DNA of 64,000 bases from Molossus alvarezi (GCA_037176705.1 CM073893.1:13764074-13828073), one strand, 5' to 3'; counted from the first letter of the stretch, positions 44,756 to 57,509 are shown. Numbers and translations are program-made. The notes: generated by a model from the letters alone, not told the origin.

Positions 44756-45917
44756 AAAAAAAAAAAAGAACTCTACATGTTAGAAGTACTGTTATAACAG
44801 ATGGGGAGGGGGGAGTTGACACAGTTCCAAGACAGTTGAATCTGCAACTGAACCTAAAGACAATTGAGTGTGGGGTACTCTGCCATCTCTTTTCCAGCTG
44901 GCCACCCTCAAGTCTAGGTCCCTTTCTGGCTGCTGATAACTTAAAATGTGAAGTCTGTTAACAAGAAACAGTGAAGGAACCAAGAATGGAACATGGGAAT
45001 GATAGGGAGAAATGTGGTAGGTTTTGGTAATTGTGTGTAGAGAAGGAAAGGTGAATTTTGGCAGGCTTCACATTCATAAATACTGCTTGTTTCCACCAGA
45101 TATAATGCAGGAAATAATATCATTTGAGTTATCATAAACAAAGAGAGATTTGATACAAGGAATTAGATGCTTACAAAGCCTTTAGAAGGGCTAACAGACA
45201 TGTTCTGGGATGAGCCTACAACAATGACTTCCAGAACAATGCACACTAATCTACCAGGATAGCTGCTAGCCTAAGGCTCTGACTAAAGCTGTGGGTTCAA
45301 GATCCACCCCCATGGCTGTAGGTGCCAGGAGGCCAGAGGCCAGAAGCCCCCACAGATGCTCTGCCTCTGCAACTGCTTCTCAAAACCCAGGAGAAAGTAC
45401 ATCACAGTACTGCTGCTGGACAACCTCACAAAAAGAGGAAGTAAGATGCCTCCACCTCACTTCAGCCTTCCACATGTCAATCAAAAGATGTAGAATTAGC
45501 AGTAGCACATTCTCATTCAGAATCCTAGCAAGGGAATCTGGCCGTTTTAGATTACCAACATCTCTAGCTAGAAAGGGAGTGGAGTGGGGATTGAGCAGCA
45601 ATCCACAGAACCCATTACTTCAGAGACATTTGAACTCCACCAGTTTTGATGCTGACTTTTCTAAATGTGTCCTCCTCACCACATTTTCACTCTACTTTTC
45701 AGTGTATAGAACCTAAGACTTATATAATCAAGTCAGTTTTGAGGAGCATCTACCATTTTGATAAAACCATTCTATCTCATTTTGGTACATTTTAAAGCTT
45801 AAGTAAATGGGTACTTATCTTTTATCTTTTGTAATATGTGATTTGACCTATTTTTCACATTGAATTTCAAGGCCTAACTCTGATAAACTTCAAATTCAAC
45901 TTAAGAAATTAATACAA
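44756..45917. other. Unassigned sequence
   Basis: The longest ORF (45291-45716, 141 aa) has no recognisable domain and no coding signature. The left TSD of copy C lies at 45903-45917. Confidence 0.5.
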
Positions 45918-46752
45918 GAAATGGAAAAATAGGAGAAAAAAATGGCGGCTGAGTGAACGGAGCTACACAGACCGTCTCCCAGAACCAAACTGGAATTACA
46001 ACTATAACACAGACAAATCGACGGGAAAAACCAACAGGAAAGCAGCTTGCGAGGACCATACAACGAGGGACACCGACTCGATCCCGGTAGGCTTGCAAAG
46101 GCCTGAGAAGGGGCTGGGAGCCCACAGTCGGCAGCTCGGCAGCGGCCTTAGCTGGGAGCGGCGCCCGCGGGTTACACTCCCAGGCGGCTCCAGAGCGCAG
46201 AGCCAGGACAGAGGCTAAAACAGCCACAGCCACTCACCTTGGGCTCTGGCACAGGGAGGGCAGACTGGACTGGAGCTGTGTCGGGACACTCGGGGTTTGG
46301 AGGGTGCTCAGAGCTTTGGCTGAGTGCAGCCACTCAGGACGGTGGCCCTATTGCTCCTTCCCAGGGCTCTGAGGAGAGGCAGAAGCCCCTCCCTCGGAGA
46401 TCCAACCCCACCCTGTGGGCCATTGAAGTGCTAATTGAGGCTCACTAACAACCAGCATCTGCCCCACCCTCGTGAAAGCCCCTTGGCTGAGCACCAGAGG
46501 GAGTTTTTCAATCAACTGACAACCCAAAACTCATCAAGTAACCTAGACTGCTAGCCTCCAGGCAAAAAGCTAGAGGATAACAGTACGTTTCCTGGGCTGG
46601 CAACTTTAACCAGGAAAGTAAGACTTGACAGTGGTGTTCAACGTGGGTCCTCCCTCGCTCATCTAAACACAGGAGAGGGAGCCACAAACAGCAGAACACC
46701 AACACCCACAGGGAGAACTTGACAGGCTCCAAAGCCCACAGTGATAGCCAAA
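45918..46752 (+). promoter_or_regulatory. L1 copy C 5' UTR / internal promoter
   Basis: It begins with an A-rich stretch and AAAAATGGCGGCTGAG (45936-45951), a YY1-type motif at the element start. The first 300 bp do not resemble B or D. From about 46230 the sequence aligns with the 5' UTR of D. No tandem units are visible. Promoter role is inferred from position and L1 biology. Confidence 0.7.
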
Positions 46753-47634
46753 ATGGTGAAACACAGAAACAGAAGCCAAATGAAAGAGCAAGACACCTCC
46801 ACCGAAGATGAGATGAATGCAGAGCAATTAGGCATGTTAACAGAGCTAGAATTCAGAGCCATGATCTTGAGGAAGCTGAACAGCATGAGTAAGGACATAG
46901 AGACACTGAAAATAAGCCAATTGGAAATTAAAAACCAACAAGAAGAGATAAAAAACGACATATCAGAAATGAAAAACACATTGGAAGGTTTAAAAAGCGG
47001 AGTAGGGGAAGCTGAGGACCGGATCAGTGAATTAGAAGACAGGGTAGAAAAAATCAACCAATCAGAAAAACAAAAGGAAAAAACTATTAAAAAACAGGAA
47101 GACAGCTTAAGAGAACTATGGGACAACTGGAAACGTAATAATATTCGCATCATAGGAGTCCCCGAAGAAGAAGAAAATGAGCAAGGGATAGAGAATATAT
47201 TCAAAAAAATAGTGAGAGAAAACTTCCCTAATTTGGTGAAGGAAGAAGGCATTCAAGTTCAAGAAGCACAGAGAGTCCCAGGTAAGAAGAACCCAAACAG
47301 GCCCACACCAAGACACATAGTAATTAAAATGCCACAAATTAAAGACAAAGAGAGAATCCTAAAAGCAGCAAGAGATAAGCAACAGGTTACCTACAAAGGG
47401 AACCCCATAAGGCTCTCAGCTGACTTCTCACAAGAAACACTACAGGCCAGAAGAGAATGGCATGAAGTAATCAAAGTCATGAAAAACAAGAATATGAATC
47501 CAAGACTACTCTACCCAGCAAGGCTATCATTCAAAATAGAAGATCAAATAAAGAGTTTCCCAGACAAAAAAAGGCTAAGGGAATACATTAGCACCAAACA
47601 AGCACTGCAAGAAATGTTAAAAGGACTGCTGTAA
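46753..47634 (+). CDS. L1 ORF1 protein of copy C (293 aa), RNA-binding
   Basis: This is a trimeric RNA chaperone that coats the L1 transcript. It starts at ATG 46753 (MVKHRNRSQMKEQ), the first ATG of the frame; the frame is open from a GTG at 46741. The coiled coil covers roughly residues 45-130 (for example EMKNTLEGLKSGVGEAEDRI), the RRM-like part starts at NNIRIIGVPEEEE, and the C-terminal domain has RPTPRHIVIKM, RREWHEVIKVMK and LLYPARLSFKIEDQIKSFPDK. One heptad position reads SGV where B and D have SRV. No stop or frameshift is present. Confidence 0.95.
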   Translation: MVKHRNRSQMKEQDTSTEDEMNAEQLGMLTELEFRAMILRKLNSMSKDIETLKISQLEIKNQQEEIKNDISEMKNTLEGLKSGVGEAEDRISELEDRVEKINQSEKQKEKTIKKQEDSLRELWDNWKRNNIRIIGVPEEEENEQGIENIFKKIVRENFPNLVKEEGIQVQEAQRVPGKKNPNRPTPRHIVIKMPQIKDKERILKAARDKQQVTYKGNPIRLSADFSQETLQARREWHEVIKVMKNKNMNPRLLYPARLSFKIEDQIKSFPDKKRLREYISTKQALQEMLKGLL

Positions 47635-47679
47635 TTAGCAGTAGAAATGGGAAGAAAAATAGAACCACACTAAACAAAA

Positions 47680-50600
47680 ATGGCAATAAATAAGTACATA
47701 TCAATAATCACCTTAAACGTTAATGGATTGAATGCTCCCATAAAGAGACACAGAGTAGCTGATTGGATAAGAAAGCATGACCCATCTATATGTTGTTTAC
47801 AAGAGACCCACCTCTCAACAAAAGACTCACATAGGTTGAAAGTGAAGGGATGGAAAAAAATGTTCCAAGCAAATGGAAAGCAAAAAAAAGCTGGGGTAGC
47901 AATTCTCATATCTGAAAAAATAGATTTCAAAATGAAGACCATAACTAGAGACAAAGACGGCCACTACATAATATTGAAAGGATCTATCCAACAGGAAGAT
48001 ATAACCTTGATAAACATATATGCACCCAATATAGGAGCACCAAAATATATTAAAAATCTTCTGGAGGACTTCCAAGGAGAAATCGACAACAATGCAATCA
48101 TAGCAGGGGACTTCAACACCCCGTTGACAGCACTGGATAGATCCTCTAGGCAAAAAATTAGCAAGGAAACAGAGACTCTAAATGAAGCACTAGACCAAAT
48201 GGATTTAATAGATATCTACAGAGAATTACACCCCAAAACTACAGAATACACATTCTTCTCAAGTGCACATGGGACATTCTCAAAGGTAGACCACATGATA
48301 GGACACAAACTAAATCTCTACAAGTTCAAGAAGATTGAAATCATATCAAGCATCTTCTCAGATCACAATGGCATGAAACTAGAAATCAATTGCAACAAGA
48401 ACATGCAAAGACATTTCAACACATGGAGGCTAAATAGCATGTTATTAAACAATGAATGGGTCACCGAGGAGATCAAGGAAGAAATTAAAAACTTCCTGGA
48501 AACCAATGAAAATGAACACACAACAACACAAAATCTATGGGATGCAGCGAAAGCAGTTCTGAGAGGGAAGTTCATAGCACTACAGGCCTACCTCAAAAAA
48601 CAAGAAAAATTTCTAATTGACTGTCTAACGTCACAACTTAAAGAATTAGAAAGCAAACAAAAAGAAAACCCCAGAGCAAGTAGAAGGAAGGAAATAGTAA
48701 AGATCAGAGCAGAAATAAATGACATAGAGACCAGAAAAACAATTCAAAGGATCAATGAAACAAAGAGCTGGTTTTTCGAAAAGATAAACAAGATTGATGG
48801 ACCCTTAGCTAGACTCACCAGGAAACAAAGAGAGAGAACCCAAATACACAAAATCAGAAATGAAAGAGGAGAAGTAACAACCAACACCACAGAAATACAA
48901 AAGATCGTTAACAACTACTATGAACAACTATATGGCAACAAATTCGACAATCTAAGCGAAATGGACAAATTTCTAGAAACACACAGTCTCCCAAAACGAT
49001 TCCCGGAAGAGATAGAAAACTTGAACAGACCAATAACAACTAAGGAAATTGAAGAGGTAATCAAGACTCTCCCAGCAAACAAAAGCCCAGGCCCAGATGG
49101 CTTCACGGGGGAGTTTTACCGAACATTCAAAAAAGAACTAACACCCATTCTCCTCAAACTATTTCAAAAAATTCAAGAAGAAGGAAGACTTCCAAACACA
49201 TTCTATGAGGCCAGCATAATTCTAATTCCCAAACCAGAAAAAGACACTACGAAGAAAGAAAACTACAGGCCAATATCCCTGATGAACATAGACGCCAAAA
49301 TCCTGAACAAAATATTAGCAAATTGGATCCAGAAATACATCAAAAAAATTATTCACCATGACCAAGTGGGATTCATTCCAGGGATGCAAGGCTGGTACAA
49401 TATTCGCAAATCAATAAACGTGATACACCACATCAACAAAATGAAGAATAAAAACCACATGATCATATCAATAGATGCTGAAAAAGCATTCGACAAAATC
49501 CAGCATCCATTTCTGATAAAAACGCTCAGCAATGTAGGAATAGAGGGATCATATCTCGACATAATAAAGGCCATATATGAAAGACCTACAGCCAACATCA
49601 TACTCAATGGACAGAAACTAAAAACATTTCCATTAAGAACAGGAACAAGACAGGGATGTCCACTCTCGCCACTCTTATTTAACATTGTACTGGAAGTCTT
49701 AGCCACAGCAATCAGACATGAAGAAAAAATAAAAGGGATCCAAACTGGAAAGAAGGAAGTAAAACTGTCATTATTTGCTGATGACATGATATTGTACATA
49801 GAAAACCCTAAAGACTCCATCATAAATCTATTAGACTTAATAAATGAATTTGGCAAAGTAGCAGGATACAAAATTAACGTCAAGAAATCGACGGCATTCT
49901 TGTACATCAATGATGAACTCACAGAAAGAGAAACTGAAAAAACAATCCCATTTACCATTGCGCCAAAAAAATTACGATACCTAGGAATAAACTTAACCAA
50001 AGATGTAAAGGACCTATTTGCAGAAAACTACAGGTCATTGAAAAAAGAAATAGAGGAAGATATAAAAAAGTGGAAGCACATACCCTGTTCATGGATTGGA
50101 AGAATTAACATAATTAAAATGTCCATACTACCCAAAGCAATCTACAGATTCAATGCAATCCCCATCAAAATACCAACGACATATTTTATAGAACTAGAAC
50201 AAATACTTCAAAAGTTCATATGGATCCAAAAAAGACCCCGAATAGCCACAGCAATCTTGAAAAAGAAGAACAAAGTAGGTGGGATCACAATACCAGATAT
50301 CAGGTTATACTACAAAGCGACTGTAACCAAAACAGCCTGGTACTGCCACAAGAACAGGCATATAGACCAGTGGAACAGAACTGAAAACCCAGAAATGGAC
50401 CCAAGGCAATACGCTCAATTAATATTTGACAAAGGTGGCAAGAGCATACAGTGGAGTAAAGACAGCCTCTTTAATAAATGGTGTTGGGAAAATTGGACAG
50501 CTACATGCAAAAAAATGAAACTAGACCATCAACTTACACCATACACAAAAATAAACTCAAAATGGATAAAAGACTTAAATGTGACCCATGAATCCATAAA

Positions 50601-51504
50601 AATTCTAGAAGAAAATGTAGGCAACAAAATTTCGGACATCATACGGAGCAGAATTTTCACTGATACATCACCTAAGGCAACAAAAACAAAGGAAAAAATG
50701 AACACATGGGACTACATCAAACTAAAAAGCTTCTGCACAGCAAAAGAAACAATCATCAAAATGGAAAGGCAACCCACTGTATGGGAGAACATCATTGCCA
50801 ATGATGTATCAGATAAGGGGTTAATTTCCAATATATATAGAGTGCTCCTACAACTCCACAAAAGGAAGACAAAGAACCCAATTAAAAAATGGGCAGAGGA
50901 GCTGAATAGACACCTCTCCAAACAGGACATACAAATGGCCAAGAGACATATGAAGAAATGCTCAACATCACTAATCATCAGTGAGATGCAAATTAAAACA
51001 ACAATGAGGTATCACCTCACACCTGTCAGAATGGCCGCCATCAACAAATCATCAAACAACAAGGGTTGGCGAGGGTGTAGAGAAAAGGGGACTCTAATAC
51101 ACTGCTGGTGGGAATGCAGACTGGTGCAGCCGCTATGGAAAACAATATGGTGCTACCTCAAAAAATTAAAAATTGAACTTCTATTTGACCCAGTGATCCC
51201 ACTGCTGGGAATATACCCTAAGAAGCCTGAAACACCAATCAGAACAAATATATGTACCCCCATGTTCATAGCAGCACTATTTACAATAGCTAAGATCTGG
51301 AAACAGCCCAAGTGTCCACCAGTAGACGAATGGATAAAAAAGCTGTGGTACATATACACAATGGAGTACTATGCAGCGGTAAGAAAGAAAGATCTCTTAT
51401 CCTTTGAGACGACATGGAGGGACCTGGAAAGTATTATCCTAAGTGAAAGAAGCCAAGCAGAAAAAGACAAATACCACATGATCTCACTTATATACGGAAT
51501 ATAA
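47680..51504 (+). CDS. L1 ORF2 protein of copy C (1274 aa), endonuclease and reverse transcriptase
   Basis: ORF2p nicks target DNA and reverse-transcribes L1 RNA at the nick. The length (1274) is close to human ORF2p (1275). The endonuclease occupies about residues 1-240 with N13, E42 (QETH), the GDFNTPL motif and SDHNGMK. The RT has FADD at about residues 699-702 and IDAEKAFD upstream. The C-terminal region has the cysteine motif, but the first cysteine is glycine (about residue 1129; copies A and B have cysteine). The nearby CGEKG reads CREKG, and the conserved WYWHKNR reads WYCHKNR (about residue 889). The frame is fully open, but these changes may impair function. Confidence 0.95.
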   Translation: MAINKYISIITLNVNGLNAPIKRHRVADWIRKHDPSICCLQETHLSTKDSHRLKVKGWKKMFQANGKQKKAGVAILISEKIDFKMKTITRDKDGHYIILKGSIQQEDITLINIYAPNIGAPKYIKNLLEDFQGEIDNNAIIAGDFNTPLTALDRSSRQKISKETETLNEALDQMDLIDIYRELHPKTTEYTFFSSAHGTFSKVDHMIGHKLNLYKFKKIEIISSIFSDHNGMKLEINCNKNMQRHFNTWRLNSMLLNNEWVTEEIKEEIKNFLETNENEHTTTQNLWDAAKAVLRGKFIALQAYLKKQEKFLIDCLTSQLKELESKQKENPRASRRKEIVKIRAEINDIETRKTIQRINETKSWFFEKINKIDGPLARLTRKQRERTQIHKIRNERGEVTTNTTEIQKIVNNYYEQLYGNKFDNLSEMDKFLETHSLPKRFPEEIENLNRPITTKEIEEVIKTLPANKSPGPDGFTGEFYRTFKKELTPILLKLFQKIQEEGRLPNTFYEASIILIPKPEKDTTKKENYRPISLMNIDAKILNKILANWIQKYIKKIIHHDQVGFIPGMQGWYNIRKSINVIHHINKMKNKNHMIISIDAEKAFDKIQHPFLIKTLSNVGIEGSYLDIIKAIYERPTANIILNGQKLKTFPLRTGTRQGCPLSPLLFNIVLEVLATAIRHEEKIKGIQTGKKEVKLSLFADDMILYIENPKDSIINLLDLINEFGKVAGYKINVKKSTAFLYINDELTERETEKTIPFTIAPKKLRYLGINLTKDVKDLFAENYRSLKKEIEEDIKKWKHIPCSWIGRINIIKMSILPKAIYRFNAIPIKIPTTYFIELEQILQKFIWIQKRPRIATAILKKKNKVGGITIPDIRLYYKATVTKTAWYCHKNRHIDQWNRTENPEMDPRQYAQLIFDKGGKSIQWSKDSLFNKWCWENWTATCKKMKLDHQLTPYTKINSKWIKDLNVTHESIKILEENVGNKISDIIRSRIFTDTSPKATKTKEKMNTWDYIKLKSFCTAKETIIKMERQPTVWENIIANDVSDKGLISNIYRVLLQLHKRKTKNPIKKWAEELNRHLSKQDIQMAKRHMKKCSTSLIISEMQIKTTMRYHLTPVRMAAINKSSNNKGWRGCREKGTLIHCWWECRLVQPLWKTIWCYLKKLKIELLFDPVIPLLGIYPKKPETPIRTNICTPMFIAALFTIAKIWKQPKCPPVDEWIKKLWYIYTMEYYAAVRKKDLLSFETTWRDLESIILSERSQAEKDKYHMISLIYGI

Positions 51505-51763
51505 TGAACATAACAGTCTGAGGAATACAGTAGACCCAGACACATGGAAGTAGGGCACAGACTGACATCCCTCAGAAGAGGGGATGGGGGTGGGGGGGTG
51601 GGAAGAGATAAACCACAGAACTTATATGCATGTATGCATGACCAATGGACATGGACAACTAAGCCGGGGATGGGGTGGAGGGGGGGTAGGGTGGGGGGTG
51701 CCAACGGGGTAAAAAGGTAAAATATCTGTAACAAAAAAATAAATAAAAAGTCATAAAAAAAAA
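51505..51763 (+). other. L1 copy C 3' UTR with G-rich tracts and A-rich tail
   Basis: Two G-rich blocks (about 51576-51605 and 51665-51700) carry several runs of three or more G, as in copy A (about 1096-1123 and 1180-1215), so G-quadruplex formation is possible. The tail is AAATAAATAAAAAGTCAT followed by an A-run. Confidence 0.85.
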
Positions 51764-51778
51764 AAGAAATTAATACAA

Positions 51779-52706
51779 TAAGCAGTTTACATAAATGACA
51801 CTAGTCAATCTTTTACTTACTCACACACAATAATATTAGTGACCTTTAAATGATAGAGGGAGAGATAATGGTGCTGAGAAATTCTTTATTTTATTATAGG
51901 ATTGTTACCAAGAAGGATTCTTTAATATCAACAGATTTATATTTCTATTCCTTTTCCTTTAAGTGAATTTGTGTTCAGGTTTTTTTTTTGATGGCTCAAA
52001 ATTGTAACAAGAAAAATATTAATAATGAGTATGAACATTTGACTTTCACTCAATTTAGTCATGGACACAAAGCATTTTCTCATTAATTATTCTATGCTGC
52101 AGTCCTTTTTTTTTTTTTTTTCTTCAATTATAGTCTAGCCTATCTTTTGTATGTTACTTTTAATTTAGGAAATTTTCAAACTTATATAATAATGGACACT
52201 TTAATTTTTATTTTTAGCCCCATAAACACCAATTATTTTGAATCAAACCCAGAAATTGTTTTAATATGTAAACCCAAATTACCATTAACATACTTAAAAA
52301 ATAACATTAACTCCTCAACATGAACATTGGAGTTAGTGTTCACATTTCCCTACCTTTAAAAAAAAACAAAAAAACTTTTTATTATGTATAATTTTGTATA
52401 TACACCAAAAAGACAAAATAGTACAATAATTCCCTCTATATCTACCACCCCCCCCCCAACAACCATCAACCCACAGTCTATCTGGCTTCACCTCTATTCT
52501 GATTAAAAAAAGGCTCCTCTAACTCTATGCTTTTGAAGGAAATCCCAAATGTCATATCATTTCTGTAAATATTTCAGTATATACCTATAAAAGATAAAGA
52601 TTCTACCATAACCACAATACAGTATCACATGTAACAAATGTGTTCAAATTGCATGATCTCATAAATGTCATAAACATTTTTATAGTTTTTTAAAAATTAG
52701 GATACT
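51779..52706. other. Unassigned AT-rich sequence
   Basis: No gene or named repeat. A C-run lies at 52448-52457. Confidence 0.5.
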
Positions 52707-52841
52707 GCATAACCAATGGACATAGACAACAATCCTGGGGGCGAGGCAGAATCGGAAAAAGGGGAAGAGGGTGTCTGGGGGGAAAAAGGAGAAACATCTG
52801 TAACAAAAATAAATTAATTAATAAAAATTAGATAAATAAAT
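52707..52841 (+). mobile_element. Severely 5'-truncated L1 (135 bp) with TSD
   Basis: Only the last part of an L1 3' UTR and tail is present (ACCAATGGACATAGACAAC ... GAGAAACATCTGTAACAAAAAT). The 15-bp AAAAATTAGGATACT flanks it exactly at 52692-52706 and 52842-52856. Confidence 0.93.
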
Positions 52842-52856
52842 AAAAATTAGGATACT

Positions 52857-53483
52857 TTTTTAAAAATAGCATTTAAAGAAGATCCACACCTTATAATGGA
52901 TTGATGTCTTTAAATCTCCTTTGATCTCCTTTTTTAATCTTTTTTTTTCTTGCAATGTATGTGTTGAAGAAACTGGATTGTTTTTCCTGTGAAAATTCCC
53001 ACAATCTGGGTTTTGGTGACCGTAGCCACATGACACAATTTAACATGTTTCTCTGTTCTCTGTATTTCTGATAAACTGGAAGTTGGATCTAGAAGCATAA
53101 TCATATTCAGATTTTTTTTTGTCAAAATTATGTCATAGGGGTACTAAGTTTGTCCCTTGGGGTGTGTGTACAATATCTAGTGGTCTCTAATTTTGTGATA
53201 TTAGTATTCATTCATGTTTAATACCTACACCATTAATTCATTAGTGGTTACAACATGACAATATTCCTTCCTTCTTCAATTATTAGTTGGCATACTTCAA
53301 TAATGACAAACTTTCCTCTCTTCTGCTTGCCTCTCTCTTCTCTTCATGGCACAATTCATATTTGAAAAGAAGAATTAATGCTTGATTCTTCCCATTGTTT
53401 ACCAGTTTTCAAAGGATGAGTTTGTTTCTTGGCATCCTCTGATGATGACCAATTTATTTTTACTTTGAAAAATATCATTAAAT
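52857..53483. other. Unassigned sequence
   Basis: No gene or named repeat that I can support. Confidence 0.5.
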
Positions 53484-53627
53484 CCCTGGCCAGATGGTTC
53501 AGTTGGCTGGAGTGCTATCCCATACACCACAAGTTGTGGGTTTGATTCCTGGTCAGGATACATGCCTAGGTTCAGGTTCAATCTGCAGTTGGGGAGGTAA
53601 CCAATCGATGTTTCTCTTTCACAATGA

Positions 53628-53686
<59 letters not shown>

Positions 53687-53735
53687 TTCTGTCTTTCTAA
53701 AAATCAATAAACAAATTCTCAGGTGGAAATAAAAA
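53484..53735 (+). mobile_element. tRNA-derived bat SINE, sense
   Basis: CCCTGGCCAGATGGTTCAG head, GGGTTTGATTCCTGG B box, AACCAATCGATGTTTCTC, a (TC)n at 53634-53682, and CAATAAACAAATTCTCAGGTGG with an A-rich tail followed by (AC)n. Confidence 0.92.
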
Positions 53736-56700
53736 ATATACACACACACACATGATTATAAACTCATGAATTTAAGTATATTTAAACTATTTCTATCCAT
53801 TTTAGTAATTATTCTTATTGATGTTAATTATTTCTCATCTTTGGACAGGTTAGCTCTTGAGTTCTAATATGGTGCCAGTAGTCTTTTATAGCTTTCTTGC
53901 TATCTGATATGACAAGATATTCTAAATTCATACTACATATTATGCATGGAATTGGCTACTTCTCCAAGAAACCCTGGTTCCTTTTAGTAAAAAGTAATAT
54001 TAGAATCCACACTCTAATGTTAGGGGTGTTCACTGCTACTGGCTCTCCCCAAATTATGCCAAGATTATAAATTTTTTATATCGTTTTCTTGTCTGAATTG
54101 GGATCCAAGTAAGCTCTATACAATACTAGTAGTTGTTATATACGTGAGTCTCTTGGGTTCCCCCATTTATTTTTTTCATAACTTGTCATTGCTGTTGAAG
54201 AAGAAGAAGAAATTAGATTATTTGTTCTTTGGTGTTTTCTATATCTGAGTTTTGCTTATCACATCCCTTGGTGTCATTTAATATACTCCTGTTTCTTGTT
54301 TTCCTATAACTTGGTAGTTGGATCTGGATGACTAAGCTAGAGCTTTGTTGACTTTATTTTATCCCTTAGCTTTCAATTCCTTCAAGTTTTATATAGCAAA
54401 GGAAATATATTTGGTTCACTTACCAAAAGCATCAATAAGTTTCAAAGAAAAAGTGATATTAGAAGCAACCCACCCAATATTTATCTTAGTATAAATTATT
54501 TACCTTTAAATCCTGTAAAATAAAAACAATTACTGGCAGATAAACAAGACTGAAAATGGCACAGCATCACATACAAAGACTCCTCTTACCTTCTAATGCA
54601 GCACTTTCTTTACTTTTCTCTAAGTCACTGCAAGAACCAGACATATTACCTAAACAGGAGGCCTACAGGGCCTCTCCCACTCCATCACCCTCAGTAGCTT
54701 CTAATTTAGAACAATTAAAACATTTATTTTTAAAGAAACAATTTGAGCAGTCAGGCTTGTGCCTTCTATGGTTATTCTCTGATGTAACTGAAAATAAATT
54801 TGGTTAACTAAAGCTCATCTTGAAAAACGAATCTTTGCTCTTTACAAAGGTATTTTGTTATCAGCCTTCTGGAAATCTGTTAAATATTCATCTGAGGCTG
54901 GTGGGCTGGAGTGAGGAGTATGGAGGGGAAGGGAGGGGGATAGAGAAACTCCCAATCAACTGGTTATGAGCATGCTCAGAGATTATGGACCTTATCAAGA
55001 GGCTTAGTGTAACTGTACTCTTAGAGAATATAATGGAGAAAAGGTCTTATCTGCACATAATTTTTCAGGATAAATAGAGATATAAATGGGTGTTCATTAT
55101 GAAGGAGACTGAGGTCATGCAGCAGCCTAAACTTAGTTCAGTTCCATCATAAGCAGAAGTCTGCCACTTGCACTGCACACATTTCAATGGGGAGCTGACT
55201 GAGTCCAACCCGAAAGGACAGCACCTAGTCACATGGGCTCAGAGTGCTTGTATGGGGCCCAGCACACTCTGGTTTCATGGGTACTTCTTGCTGTACTCAG
55301 TCAGCTGTGCAGAGCTGAAGTAAGGAAAGCAGAGGAGCATCCTGAATAAGGCAATTCTGTGAGTGAAATTGTAAACCCTACATACAATCTCTGCTTGCTG
55401 ACAGCCCCTCTGACCTGGAGTTATGAGGCCTCATTTCCCCTGCACCTCTGGCATGACTAGTACCTAATGAGTCCTGAAGAATCAGAGTATGTGGACAGTC
55501 TCCAGTTTCTCTCAGGTGGGTGAAGCAACTATTATCTCTGAGTTGAACCTGGACCACCTTGATATCCTTGGTCCTTCCATCTCTGGCTTCAACAACACAT
55601 TCCAAGGAGCTGGGCCTTTGCCTTAATTTTACACCAATTTCTTACTAGATTGTGTTTCCATTGAGTTTCATGTGGCTGGACCCTAACACATTGCTGTGGA
55701 TGCTAAATCTGGGCCTCCTGCATGCAACCCAGTGACAGTCTTTTGGGAGCTACCACCATCTCAGTCTCTCCCTCAGTGGAGAGAGCACTAACTAGACCAC
55801 GAGTCTGGATTCAAGTATACGTTGTAAAAATTTTATTAAATCTAGTCATTAAGCCTAAGAATTCCCATTTCCTCATCTGAATATTAAGGATATATAATTA
55901 ACTTCCCTCTCCACCTTTGACGGTGGTTTAATAAAAGGAAAGTACAATGAATTCGATTGTGCTGGCTCCCTCCTGTGTAGAACTTGTCTTCCCACCAGCT
56001 TTCTAAGTCCTACATATTTCTCTACGAATGTCCCATGAGAAGCCCAATCCCTCTATTTCCATATAGTTAGTTTAATGGGAGTTATGTGCACTGTGGCACT
56101 CAGGACAAGCTTTCCTCTGTAGCTGCTCCTTACATGTCCACCAGGACTCATGTGGATCATCTAGTTTGTCAGCAATGTGGCTTAGAACACCCTGGAGTAG
56201 GTTGAATGGGCAGAAGCATAGCAAGAGCCTGGCTAGACCACTGAGCAGCTATCAAAGGAAGAAAGTTACCATGGGTGACAGATTCTTCAAATCTCAGATT
56301 CAACAGCTTACCCAACAAACAATTTCACATATGCACAGGGTGGAAAGCCTCATAGACCAAACACTGGTCTCATTTGGCTCAAGTCGCTCCCACTGGAGCC
56401 ACTGTCAACAAAGCCACCTTTAAAGACAATGTGGCCAAACAGTAGTGTGACCTATTGCACAATGCATTTGGCAAAACGTAATGGGTACAGTAAGACAATT
56501 AGAGACAGTTGTTTTGAAAATAAAAAACAAACAGAAAAGCATAATGTGTAAAACTATAATTTAGTGTCCAATATATTGCAAATAAATCAAGAGGAAGGGA
56601 GGGTCCCAACAACTAATATGGATCCTTGTCTAGGAAGTAGTTTAAAACTGAAGTCTTTCGTCACAGTAAATTTGGGTCCTTGAACAGATCTGTTCTTCAG

Positions 56701-57324
56701 AGATGAAGGATGTTCAGCTAATGAAGGAAATAAGCAAACACTGCATGTCAGGCATTGTGGTAGGAACTTGCATCTACTTTCTCAGTGAATTCACACAAGA
56801 TGCCACTTACCTGATGAATAAATCACCTCAGATAAACTAGTGACACACCGAAGAATGCATAGCCACTGACTTCTCTGCAAAAGGCAGATTTATAACAGAG
56901 CACTTCACTCCAGCCAGCCCCAAAAACCTCTTTATACATCTTTCATTATCGTGATGGGGGTGGGAGAACAAGAGGTGGAAACTCTATAGAGAATGTCAGA
57001 ATGGGCTACACTTCTGCTCTCATTAATGAGTTATGGTTACCATTGTGTGTTTATGAAACCGCAACACTCTAAGGGATATTTTTTATATTTTAAAATGTCA
57101 AAAATGGTATCTCTACCTTATACGGTGAATTCCAGCCCTGGGATTTTTATTACCTAAGACTATTAAAATGCATATCCAACCACAATGCTATCATAGTGGT
57201 GTTCAGTGGGTAAACTAGTACAAACCTTTTGGCAAAAATATTAAAATTTAAAATATGGAAATTATTTTGACCAAATAGTTTCTTATCTAGAAATTTAACT
57301 CTACCATGTACTACCCAAAGATAT
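53736..57324. other. Long unassigned stretch, no gene supported
   Basis: About 3.6 kb with no clear repeat. The longest ORFs (54556-54807, 55378-55605, 56166-56423) have no recognisable domain or codon signature. It could include host exons or old repeats that I cannot identify without a database. Confidence 0.45.
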
Positions 57325-57459
57325 ATATGGTGGAACAAAAGTAGGTTTACAGTGGTTCATATAGAAAATAATACAATAATTAATAAATAATTATACAAGA
57401 ATAAACTCTGTGTTTCACATACTCACAACTGTAAATCTACTTTTGCCACACCCTGTATA
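57325..57459. mobile_element. Mariner-type MITE (about 135 bp)
   Basis: The left end (GGTGGAACAAAAGTAGGTTTACAGT) and the right end (ACTGTAAATCTACTTTTGCCACACC) are inverted repeats of about 30 bp, beside TA dinucleotides. It has no coding capacity. The TIR resembles mariner-derived MITEs of mammals, including bats. Confidence 0.85.
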
Positions 57460-57509
57460 GACAAAAACATTCATTTCAGGATTAATTATAAACATGAACA
57501 TTTAAAAAC

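Larger units (their letters stand above)
45918..51763 (+). mobile_element. LINE-1 copy C, full-length, both ORFs open
   Basis: This 5.85-kb element is flanked by the perfect 15-bp TSD AAGAAATTAATACAA (45903-45917 and 51764-51778). It contains a 5' UTR of about 830 bp, ORF1 (46753-47634), a 45-bp spacer, ORF2 (47680-51504), a 3' UTR with G-rich tracts and an A-rich tail. It is very similar to copy A over the shared 1 kb. Perfect TSDs and open frames indicate a recent insertion. Substitutions at conserved ORF2 sites make current activity doubtful. Confidence 0.97.

Noticed and set aside
45291..45716. 141-codon ORF as a possible host exon
   Set aside because: It has no recognisable domain, no splice context that I can defend and low-complexity composition.
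45901..46233. 110-codon minus-strand ORF opposite the L1 copy C 5' UTR
   Set aside because: It has a non-ATG start and no sequence similarity to known ORF0; nothing supports translation.
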